This document shows, one piece after another, positions 42,288 to 48,319 of a stretch of DNA of 48,319 nucleotides; within the stretch, counting starts at the first letter, position 1; each line of letters opens with the position of its first letter. The notes below the pieces were generated by a model, which ran no database searches, was not told where the DNA came from, and saw only the letters and a list, made by a program, of their open reading frames with translations. This DNA comes from a virus. The position numbers and the translations under genes were made by a program. Where the stretch lies: positions 1 to 48,319 of IMG/VR virus record IMGVR_UViG_3300032046_006290. One strand, written 5' to 3'.

Positions 42288-43802
42288 CTTTTCTCCTCCT
42301 AAACCTTTTGTTAATTTTTTTTCTTCTATTTTATATTCTCTTGGAACAACTTTATATTTAACTTGTAACATTTTTATATAATCATTTATATCATTTATTT
42401 TCTTTTCATCTTTACCAGCTAATTCATACATATAATCAACTAATTCTTGAGGTTGTTTTCCTTCCCGTGAAATAAGATTTTCAAAATCTTTTACATTGAA
42501 CAAATCTAATCCAGTGCCTTTATATATCATTTCTGTAGCACTAAATTTCATAAAAGAATCTTTTTCAGCAAATGTTAAATTTAATAAAACCTCTGGATTT
42601 ATTATTTGAACAAAAGTAGGATTATCCATTGATTCAAATTTAGCACCTACTTTTTCAAGTTTTGACCTATTTTCAGTTTCTACATAAATTTTTTGAACTT
42701 GGTTTGTTTTCAAAGCATCTTTAGCAATATCTCCATCTCTTAAATAAGAAACTTTTTCTAAATTAGACCAATTATCAAAATCTTTATTTAATTCTTTTGC
42801 TTTTTTATTAGTTGAAGCATTAAAATATTCATTTGTTACATCTATATGTAATTCAACTTCATCTTCTCCAACTTTTACAAAAGGTAGTAATTGTTGGAAA
42901 CCTTCCTTCAACAAGGATGCAATCTTTTCTAATTTATATCCTCTTATATAAGCTGGATTTGCAACAACACTTAATTCAAAAAATGAAAGACCATAATTAA
43001 TTTCAAATACTGTTGCTGTTACCATTCTACTTATTTTTCCATGAAGCACTTCTTTTTGATCTGCTTCTCTTTTTAAAACCCACTTTAACCACTCTGGTCT
43101 TAACTTTCCTTCTTTCAATAAATTTCTAATTTGATTTGCGGGAACTAAAATTGTATTGCCTTTAGAAAATGCAATATGTCCACAATATTCTGATTCAAAT
43201 CTTGCTTCATTTCCACAAACACTACATGTGCTATATATAATATTTGTTCCCATGCTACAACCTACACTTGAATCAGTCTCTACCATTCTTGCAATTGCAG
43301 GAGCCAATTTAGAATCAATACCCATAAGGACTTCAATACTTCCGTCCTCCTCTGACTTTCTATTATTAAGAATATCTATTCTTTCTTCTGAAGTAAGATC
43401 ATTCCACTCTCGTCCATATTTAGAAGTATCGAAACGATTCAAATAAGATCCTAAAAGTGAACCTATGCTCTTAGTAATATCATCACTTTGATGTTCTACA
43501 AAAGCGTGTTTTCCAACAAAACTTTGGTACCCGTATCCAGGTTCAAAATTTAAAAATTCTCCATAAGGGAATCCATCAGAATTACAATTAGGTCCGTCAA
43601 CTTCGAGTGAACCTATTGCCCTGAATCTAATGTAACGGAAATCTGTATTTACTTTTGAAACTTGTTGGGTAGAAGCAAATTTATGAATTGTTTCTGAAAA
43701 AGAACCCATACTACAATTTGCACAATTTTTCTTATTACAATTTATGCATAAACCAAGCTTACCAGGAGAGTTGAAATATTTAACTATTACATTTTTTTTC
43801 AT
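39870..43802 (-). CDS. Prohead protease fused to scaffold (1310 aa)
   Basis: Residues ~1-290 are a capsid maturation protease of the phage/herpesvirus assemblin-like type: IRFRAIGSLEVDG, then SFVGKHAFVEHQSDD with H99/H104, and SSVGCSMGTNI with S183 as the likely nucleophile. Cys pairs C19/C22/C27/C30 and C193/C196/C207/H209 suggest two zinc sites. Residues ~290-505 are a mixed alpha/beta linker. Residues ~506-623, ~624-841 and ~842-1310 are scaffold-like: Lys/Glu/Pro-rich coiled coil, then a KENAILKRKLSALEADKIAD helix. Each of the three boundaries has an in-frame start behind an SD. The polypeptide is much longer than usual proteases (about 200-300 aa), so it combines protease and scaffold. 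Confidence 0.78.
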   Translation of the reverse strand: MKKNVIVKYFNSPGKLGLCINCNKKNCANCSMGSFSETIHKFASTQQVSKVNTDFRYIRFRAIGSLEVDGPNCNSDGFPYGEFLNFEPGYGYQSFVGKHAFVEHQSDDITKSIGSLLGSYLNRFDTSKYGREWNDLTSEERIDILNNRKSEEDGSIEVLMGIDSKLAPAIARMVETDSSVGCSMGTNIIYSTCSVCGNEARFESEYCGHIAFSKGNTILVPANQIRNLLKEGKLRPEWLKWVLKREADQKEVLHGKISRMVTATVFEINYGLSFFELSVVANPAYIRGYKLEKIASLLKEGFQQLLPFVKVGEDEVELHIDVTNEYFNASTNKKAKELNKDFDNWSNLEKVSYLRDGDIAKDALKTNQVQKIYVETENRSKLEKVGAKFESMDNPTFVQIINPEVLLNLTFAEKDSFMKFSATEMIYKGTGLDLFNVKDFENLISREGKQPQELVDYMYELAGKDEKKINDINDYIKMLQVKYKVVPREYKIEEKKLTKGLGGEKMANKITQTDVRQDSAFMKKIDQLSASAQEEFVGAYTGAYNYKIDEGVICRIDAEVYAARTAWSKVPESQKESFLVNAIVKKAVYDSLPTTVEEPKDEGIEIEKTELKTWKNMSDEGGKMIEKEKKERPHGVIFLEDSVSASKVVRDTLGAIRSLKKQVVAAIKTLAGELPPGLKEYMERKREEKGEKPEEKPGDIMEKPEGKKGPVEKLEEKPGEKKEEKKPETVKQILENTITDLKEVHMDLENAEKELTEKVEKPLEAVLNGTRRYGRNLKLAVEEILKEVKPVIEDASEAVGEAESIIKDTIEELKKVEKPSTDELKKEEKPETKKEDKGGEIVPDELDKTLANAAKIKKAHEQLTAIFGEKTATSMPPTGAKDPGDYGEPPVAKELATWKGFYQEYEKIKDKEKRTEFDTPEGRIDLLTGIVAKLFLNREKVGDSYWLITKKSNDFAIKSTFVNVAEGNMTKDNFKKFCSASYKLAILKAVSNVGLEDTRREMFGSWVKVKTKTAAEFEGKKIDKVPQELYDTREKDKASGEKRDGVEPTDAKASVNEKGYYSDAFGDAGYAKELTKEALVKENAILKRKLSALEADKIADTLAKRAVDLARKAAAVGAIPFTAEDVTEKAKEYAVLDPNSFEAVTKTLDSLPVVNAKALTAYQIPEAENVNSGIVYDATDSVRKVRIEDKKPDELKIENMKFDVEDAARLAKKADLFEEIPPVDNVSRFEEVYKPETEEIEVEEEILGEVSADVQEKIRKKASVVPQLKTATVNLQGTKIPDFTGQFTTIENTLRKKGIKYNPPIHRYRR
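41277..41294 (-). promoter_or_regulatory. Internal perfect SD and GTG at residue 842
   Basis: AAAGGAGGTGA, full complement to the 16S tail, lies seven bases (counted from AGGAGG) before an in-frame GTG at 41279 (VPDELDKTL). A product from here would have 469 residues, covering the C-terminal scaffold-like part. Confidence 0.5.
41931..41944 (-). promoter_or_regulatory. Internal SD and ATG at residue 624
   Basis: AAGGAGGG is followed after a short 3-4-base spacer by an in-frame ATG at 41933 (MIEKEKKERPHG). The spacer is shorter than ideal, so initiation may be weaker. A product from here would have 687 residues. Confidence 0.4.
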
Positions 43803-43811
43803 AATACCTCA

Positions 43812-44840
43812 TTAAATACTTCTCAAAATTTCTTCAGCATCTGGATCTAATTTTTCTGTAAAATCTTCTGGATCACTTTTATACTCAGCTAAAAGTTTCT
43901 TAATATATTTCTGAATAATTTTAACAGCTAAAGGTAATATAGTTTGTAAATCATCCATTAAATCATCGTCACCATAAAGATTATAAAGTTCTTCTGAAAT
44001 AGGATTAGCACCACCTTTTAATTCAGTTACAAACTTTTCTAAATCAGAAGCTTTATCAACAGTAAATGGTAATGCCCATGTTCCCGCTGTTTTCTTTTGA
44101 AAAGATTTTTTTGCTGTTTTAGTCATTTCCTTTTCTTCAAACAAAGAAATTGTTCCATCATTAAATCTAACTGAATAATACACTCCTCTCATTCCTTCAA
44201 CAACTCCAGCAACTAAAACAATATCCCCATTGTTAAATTTTTGAGCGGTTTTCTTTTTTTCAGCAATTTTAACATCCTTCACAAAATCAGAACCAAAATC
44301 ATCTTTTCCCGAAACCCAATATACTAAATCTCCAGAAACTTTAACTACACTAGCTTCTTTATTTGTTGAAGTTATAATTTTACTATTAACTGAAAGTTTA
44401 GAAGAATAAATTCTAATTCCTTTTCCTTCTAATCTTTCTATAATATCATCAACCATTAAACTAATATCATCTCCAAAATTTACAGCTTTCTCTGTTTCAT
44501 ATTCACTAACAATAATCATTATAGTTTCTTTACTAACGCCATCATATTCATCACCATATTCTTGAGCAAAATACTGCACAATATTTTCCCATCTTTCAGT
44601 TCCAGGACGAATTCTTTCTACTCCTTCCGGAGCTTCTTCAAAGTCTACAAATTGAGTTTTTTTCCTCATACTTAATTTTGAAGAGGACCGTTTGTCCTTA
44701 GATTTTTCTATATCAGGAACAGTTAGTGTTAAATCATTCGATGGAAAAATATTAAATTCTTTCTTTTTCGGAACGAGAGGATCTTTAATAAAATTTTTTA
44801 ACTGCCTTTCATATTCCGTAAAATCTTTTTTCTCTACCAT
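43812..44840 (-). CDS. Hypothetical protein preceding the prohead protease
   Basis: A 342-aa, charged protein with three apparent parts: a lysine-rich N-terminus (residues ~1-75), a helical centre (GTERWENIVQYFAQEYGDEYD, ISLMVDDIIERLEGKG), and a beta part including NNGDIVLVAGVVEGMRGVYYSVRFNDGTISLFEEKEM, like an SH3/Tudor-type barrel. The C-terminal helical region (LPLAVKIIQKYIKKLLAEYK) ends acidic. AGGAG precedes the ATG. Upstream of the protease one often finds portal or head accessory genes, but it is too small and unlike a portal. Family unknown. Confidence 0.55.
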   Translation of the reverse strand: MVEKKDFTEYERQLKNFIKDPLVPKKKEFNIFPSNDLTLTVPDIEKSKDKRSSSKLSMRKKTQFVDFEEAPEGVERIRPGTERWENIVQYFAQEYGDEYDGVSKETIMIIVSEYETEKAVNFGDDISLMVDDIIERLEGKGIRIYSSKLSVNSKIITSTNKEASVVKVSGDLVYWVSGKDDFGSDFVKDVKIAEKKKTAQKFNNGDIVLVAGVVEGMRGVYYSVRFNDGTISLFEEKEMTKTAKKSFQKKTAGTWALPFTVDKASDLEKFVTELKGGANPISEELYNLYGDDDLMDDLQTILPLAVKIIQKYIKKLLAEYKSDPEDFTEKLDPDAEEILRSI

Positions 44841-44850
44841 ATTTTATCTC

Positions 44851-45054
44851 CTATTTATTTCTTTTTCCATTAGTAATATTTATATGACCTCCACGCTGTA
44901 ATCCTTCTATAATTCCTGGTAATGGTATTTTCTTTCTTATAATAAGAACAAATGCATCTGAAATTAACTTTCGAAACCAATGAAAGATCCCACCGAAGCC
45001 CCTAACAATAATTGATTGATTTAAACCGAAACCTCTTGTTATTAAATGTTGCAT
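44851..45054 (-). CDS. Small hypothetical protein (MQHLITRGFG type)
   Basis: A 67-aa, basic protein beginning MQHLITRGFGLNQSIIVRGFGG, with an internal repeat (TRGFG/VRGFG) that I recall as a recurrent beginning of small phage structural-region proteins. A hydrophobic stretch follows (LISDAFVLIIRKKIPLPGII). The start overlaps the previous stop by one base (TAATG), with AGGAAG upstream. Function unknown. Confidence 0.55.
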   Translation of the reverse strand: MQHLITRGFGLNQSIIVRGFGGIFHWFRKLISDAFVLIIRKKIPLPGIIEGLQRGGHINITNGKRNK

Positions 45055-45578
45055 TAAATACTTCCTGAAGGAATTCTCTCAAATACATTTACACTATTTG
45101 GGACTCCAGAGTTGTCTTTCAAATCAAATACTAACAGTGGAGTAGTTCCATTCTCCTCATAAAAAATCATTTGATTATCTATAATTTTCCATCGTCCACT
45201 TTCAATCTGTTTTATAATTGATATATCATTTTCAAAAGAACTAAAAAATAAGTAATCAAAATCTTTACCTTTAAAACTACCAGATGAAATTTCATATTCT
45301 GCAACTAATTTCATTGAAGTAGTAACTGCTGCAGAAGAATCCCAAACTTTTCTATAAAGACCGCCACCAAAATCAGTTAAATATGGTTTCTTACTATCTC
45401 CATTACTACCAGAACCCAAACTAAAAACATTAATATTAAAATCAAGATAATATTCGGTCTCTAAATTTCGTATACTAACAGTTGGATATAATCCTTCTTT
45501 ACCTTCTCCTGTATTACTTTGAACATACAACTCTAAAAAAATAGTATCTCCAACGCTATAATTAAAAACTTCACTCAT
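45054..45578 (-). CDS. Structural-region protein with Ig-like domain
   Basis: A 174-aa protein. The N-terminal part is an Ig-like beta domain (DTIFLELYVQSNTGEG, YPTVSIRNLETEYYLDF, GGLYRKVWDSS, MKLVAEYEISSG), followed by a helix and RWKIIDNQMIFYEENGTTPLLVFDLKDNSGVP, a recurrent C-terminal motif of phage structural proteins. It ends RIPSGSI. SD is weak. Similar in N-terminal pattern to the neck protein at 29598-30380. Probably virion-associated. Confidence 0.55.
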   Translation of the reverse strand: MSEVFNYSVGDTIFLELYVQSNTGEGKEGLYPTVSIRNLETEYYLDFNINVFSLGSGSNGDSKKPYLTDFGGGLYRKVWDSSAAVTTSMKLVAEYEISSGSFKGKDFDYLFFSSFENDISIIKQIESGRWKIIDNQMIFYEENGTTPLLVFDLKDNSGVPNSVNVFERIPSGSI

Positions 45579-45604
45579 AATTTTACTTTCTGTTTAGATT
45601 TTAA

Positions 45605-46267
45605 TCAATACATCAAATCTTCATCTATCCAAGGAATAAATATTGTAGGTTCGGCAGCTGAGACTTCTTTAAAAGCAGCAATAATAAGTCCCCAATCAGC
45701 CGCTGCAATCGTGTGACTAAAAGTTATTAATCCTGCAGTAGCCTGCAAAGCATATTGAGCTGCACTGTTCCAAGTACCTTCATCCGTTGCATATAAAAGA
45801 GTTTGATTCCTTTCAGTCTCTGCTGAATTATAAGAATTTGCCATAATATCAACTACAGCATCTCCATCTACAGTTGTAGTTACAGATTTTGAAGGGTTTG
45901 CGGTAGAACCCACCCATCCGCCTGTAACATCTAAAGCAACATTCAAATCTGAATTATATGAAGAGGCAATAATTCTAATATAATAACCAGGATCATTCGG
46001 AACACTAATATTATAAGCAGCTCCTGTAGGAGGATTAATCAAATACCACATTTCAACAGTAACTTCAGAGACAGCTTGCCGTGTTACAGCAGCCTGTGTC
46101 ATTGCGATTCCATTATAGGTTGGTGTTCCCCAACCTCCTTCCTGCATTTCATCTTGAATAGCTAATCCGACAACTAAAACTTTAGCATTTGCTCCACAGG
46201 TGTATGATAAAACTACTGGATTGCTATTAGAAATTCCTTGAGCTTTAGTATCAAATGTAAGAGCCAT
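45605..46267 (-). CDS. Beta-rich virion protein
   Basis: A 220-aa, all-beta protein: ALTFDTKAQGISNSNPVVLSYTCG, AKVLVVGLAIQDE, TPTYNGIAMTQAAVTRQA, VEMWYLINPPTGAAYNISV, then similar strands, ending with a short tail rich in I/E/D/W. The pattern fits a jelly-roll domain seen in many phage and bacterial surface proteins (VxVVxLAxQ...PTYNGxAMTxxxxxR...MWYLxxPPTGxxxxxxV). Likely fibre or appendage. SD is weak. Confidence 0.6.
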   Translation of the reverse strand: MALTFDTKAQGISNSNPVVLSYTCGANAKVLVVGLAIQDEMQEGGWGTPTYNGIAMTQAAVTRQAVSEVTVEMWYLINPPTGAAYNISVPNDPGYYIRIIASSYNSDLNVALDVTGGWVGSTANPSKSVTTTVDGDAVVDIMANSYNSAETERNQTLLYATDEGTWNSAAQYALQATAGLITFSHTIAAADWGLIIAAFKEVSAAEPTIFIPWIDEDLMY

Positions 46268-46276
46268 AATTTTCTT

Positions 46277-47347
46277 TTAAGGTTTGGTAAAATCAATTTG
46301 TATAGCAAGTTGAGTTACTGTCCCTGCAGTTGAAACAACCATGATCTCTAATTTATCTCCTGCTGCAAAAGCAATATTTTGAACTGCACCACCATCCATC
46401 CAAGTATCAGCAGAAGTTAAAGATAAAGCTGAAGCTAAATGATTTGACGATCCATTTAGTCTTGCATTTATTGTTGCTCCTGTTCCTCCAACTCTATAAC
46501 CTCTAACATTTGTGACTGTGCAAGCAAATGGTGCTCTCCAAACTATAATATTTAAAGCTGCGTTTGCAATTCCGTCAGATTTATAAAGTGTTCCTCCCTT
46601 ACAAAAAATTCCTCCGCCTATAGATCCAGAAGCTATTATATTGCCAGCTACATATAAATCGTCATTAAATTCGAATCTATCATTTGCATCCGCCCACTTT
46701 AAATACTTGCTTGTAGCAACACCTCCATCATAGAAATAGACAAAAGAATCACCTTCACCTCCCTGCCACCTAACTAAAATATTTCCCTGACAATCAACAT
46801 TACCAACAATGTTTAAATCTCCACCAATCTCACAATGACCACTTAGAAAAAAGGCGCCGCCAGGATATAAAAGTGCATTAGGATCCCATTCTAACCGTTG
46901 CCCAGTTGGAGATCCACCACTATAAAAATAAACATATCCTTTACCATTAGGAGGAGGACCATCATAATTTACATATAAATTACCGTCGATCATTCCAAGA
47001 AGATGCCAAAATTTTCCATTAAAATACTTATAGAAAAAAATTGCACCAACATCCATAATCCAACAAATCCATCCAGCAGATGGAACATTAAACTGCCAAG
47101 CTGATCCATCATAATAAGTAATTTCATTATCGTGCTCATACCAAGCTCCGCCGGGGGATGTTCCAACAATATATCTATCTCCTACAGCCGGAGACTCGGG
47201 AGGGGTATTCTGTTTTGCTATAACTGGTGATTGCCATTCGAATTGTGCAAAAGATCCAGAAATCATTTGACCAACTTCTATATCAGTTGCAATATTACCC
47301 GCACCTTCAGTATCAATTTGTTCTTTCTTAATTTTACCGCGAGCCAT
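46277..47347 (-). CDS. Modular fibre protein with DUF2793-like N-terminus
   Basis: A 356-aa protein. Residues ~40-115 match the DUF2793-type pattern: SPVIAKQNTPPESPAVGDRYIVG, ITYYDGSAWQFNVPSAGWICWI. Then come two modules of the FYxGGSPTG-x-LEW...L-x-GN type (~130-250) shared with the fibre gene at 35137. The C-terminal ~100 residues form a beta domain (VWRAPFACTVTNVRGYRVGG). AGAGG precedes the ATG, and the start overlaps the previous gene. It should be a fibre attached to virion or neck. Confidence 0.65.
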   Translation of the reverse strand: MARGKIKKEQIDTEGAGNIATDIEVGQMISGSFAQFEWQSPVIAKQNTPPESPAVGDRYIVGTSPGGAWYEHDNEITYYDGSAWQFNVPSAGWICWIMDVGAIFFYKYFNGKFWHLLGMIDGNLYVNYDGPPPNGKGYVYFYSGGSPTGQRLEWDPNALLYPGGAFFLSGHCEIGGDLNIVGNVDCQGNILVRWQGGEGDSFVYFYDGGVATSKYLKWADANDRFEFNDDLYVAGNIIASGSIGGGIFCKGGTLYKSDGIANAALNIIVWRAPFACTVTNVRGYRVGGTGATINARLNGSSNHLASALSLTSADTWMDGGAVQNIAFAAGDKLEIMVVSTAGTVTQLAIQIDFTKP

Positions 47348-47708
47348 TTAACCTCTGAGAATGAGCTGAACAATAAAGAGAACCTTTCAATGTTTTCTTT
47401 TTACAAAAACTATTACTTCTTCTTTCTTTAAAAATGCATTTTCCTTTCATCTTTTCTAAAAACTCTTGTTGTTTCTTTTCTATTTCTTTTTGTTGAAGAG
47501 AAGCAAGATTTTCTTGTTCTTGCTTCTCTTTTAATTCTTTTTCTTCTTGTTTTTCTTCCAAAGCAACAATTTTTAGTAACAAATCTTGAAGATTCTTATT
47601 ATGTGTTAATTGCGTTTGAAGTAAAGGAATTTTATTTTGTAATGATTTTTCCTCGTCCTTCAAACATTGCATAAACTGTACTAAACTTTTTTCAGCAACT
47701 TTACTCAA
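47334..47708 (-). CDS. Coiled-coil protein with C-terminal Cys/His zinc motif (TTG start)
   Basis: The start is TTG, with AAGGAG seven bases upstream. The 124-aa protein has a long charged coiled coil (~15-90: EEKQEEKELKEKQEQEN, LQQKEIEKKQQEF) and a C-terminal C91-x10-C102-x10-C113-x2-H116 motif, a likely zinc site. This type of short CxxH ending is familiar from large DNA viruses and phages. The role could be virion assembly or protein-protein contact. No nuclease motif. Confidence 0.6.
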   Translation of the reverse strand: MSKVAEKSLVQFMQCLKDEEKSLQNKIPLLQTQLTHNKNLQDLLLKIVALEEKQEEKELKEKQEQENLASLQQKEIEKKQQEFLEKMKGKCIFKERRSNSFCKKKTLKGSLYCSAHSQRLNGSR

Positions 47709-47722
47709 CTTTTACTCCTTTT

Positions 47723-48319
47723 TTATGCTCTTATAAGATATATTAAATTACTATCTGGCTCAACCGTAAAGTGGAAAGTAACCTGAGTAGTACTTGTTTC
47801 TGCATAATCTCTTGCAACACTACCACTGTCAACAGCTAATAACTGACCATTAAGAGATAAATCCATATTTAAGCCCTCACCAGTTGGATCTAAAGTATAA
47901 GTTGCACTATGTGGAAGAGTATGAGCAGTTTCTGCATTAATTGCAGCAACAATGTCTTCTACTAACTTATCTGGAGCAACTACATTTATAGCAGCATCTA
48001 ATTTACCAATTGCAGTCTCTAAACTATCTCCATCAGTAATGTAAATTTCACTTGAATAGTTTGGAGTATCACTTCCAGCAGCTTTACCTATAAATGTATT
48101 AATGTAACCATCTTCAGTATCTAACTCAACAATATTTTTATTAGGAACATCAAACCAATTTGTTTCACCTGTAACTACTTTTAGTTGTGAACGAATAAAA
48201 TTTAAGTCTTTTTCTAGACTTAAATCATCTGCAGTCTCAGCAACAGCCATCGGTAGAGCATCATCATAAGTAGCTGAACCACTAACTTGAGCTAATTGTC
48301 TTAACAAACTTCTTGCCAT
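47723..48319 (-). CDS. Structural-region protein at the window edge
   Basis: A 198-aa frame whose ATG is the last three bases of the window, so a longer N-terminus cannot be excluded. It contains FIRSQLKVVTGETNWFDVPNKNI (a phrase common in phage tail or fibre chaperone-like proteins), GDSLETAIGKLDAAIN and a C-terminal beta part. The GDSLETAIGKLD segment is typical of shaft-forming structural proteins. It probably belongs to the same fibre/appendage module as the next genes. Confidence 0.6.
   Translation of the reverse strand: MARSLLRQLAQVSGSATYDDALPMAVAETADDLSLEKDLNFIRSQLKVVTGETNWFDVPNKNIVELDTEDGYINTFIGKAAGSDTPNYSSEIYITDGDSLETAIGKLDAAINVVAPDKLVEDIVAAINAETAHTLPHSATYTLDPTGEGLNMDLSLNGQLLAVDSGSVARDYAETSTTQVTFHFTVEPDSNLIYLIRA

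Noticed and set aside
39870-43802. Sequencing error joining separate genes
   Set aside because: An error cannot be ruled out, but three independent losses of stop codons would be needed, all in frame; a real fusion or nested gene is simpler.

Overview
The window looks like the virion-structure region of an uncultivated, AT-rich, contractile-tailed (myovirus-type) bacteriophage or a prophage of one. All convincing genes lie on the minus strand, so transcription runs from high to low coordinates. Genes are packed with short gaps or start/stop overlaps (ATGA, GTGA, TAATG), and most starts have a strong Shine-Dalgarno (SD) sequence, so the host is a bacterium with SD-led translation. I cannot name the host. 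Terminase, portal, replication and lysis genes are not visible. There are no tRNA or rRNA genes, insertion sequences or CRISPR arrays.

Layout in transcription order. (1) 48319-43812: minor structural and fibre-like proteins plus a 342-aa protein of unknown role. (2) 43802-38293: head module, with a 1310-aa prohead protease/scaffold polypeptide containing three internal ribosome-binding sites, a decoration-protein candidate, and the major capsid protein. (3) 38217-30403: a long set of small proteins and appendage-type proteins (LamG-like lectin fold, repeat fibres, a coiled-coil membrane protein, tandem paralogues) between capsid and neck genes. (4) 30380-25932: neck/connector genes, interrupted by an HNH homing endonuclease. 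(5) 25896-20074: tail sheath, tail tube, two candidate tail-assembly chaperones, a small four-helix membrane protein that looks like a moron, and the tape measure. (6) 20060-10155: baseplate, with hub-associated protein, hub with a degenerate M23-like tail, spike, a coiled-coil protein, two gp25-like wedge proteins (one fused to a beta-helix-like domain), a gpJ/gp6-like wedge protein and a gp7/tail-protein-I-like protein. (7) 10138-6013: three tandem paralogous tail-fibre/receptor-binding proteins, the last carrying seven 54-residue repeats that suggest an inserted seven-bladed beta-propeller. (8) Past an intrinsic terminator, 5837-1: four GT-B glycosyltransferases and two SAM-methyltransferase-like proteins, one cut by the window edge.

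The genes work together as a virion assembly line: scaffold and protease build the head, neck proteins join it to a contractile tail measured by the tape protein, and the baseplate carries variable receptor-binding proteins. The glycosyltransferase cassette probably modifies a host surface glycan or virion proteins. The most unusual signals are the nested SD/start sites in the protease/scaffold gene, a same-frame stop in a hairpin loop between the two chaperone candidates, a GC-rich branched RNA element after the tail-tube gene, an RBS-masking hairpin at the membrane-protein gene, a 69-bp perfect match shared by two otherwise diverged gp25 paralogues, a perfect 309-bp tandem duplication in a fibre gene, and the propeller insertion.
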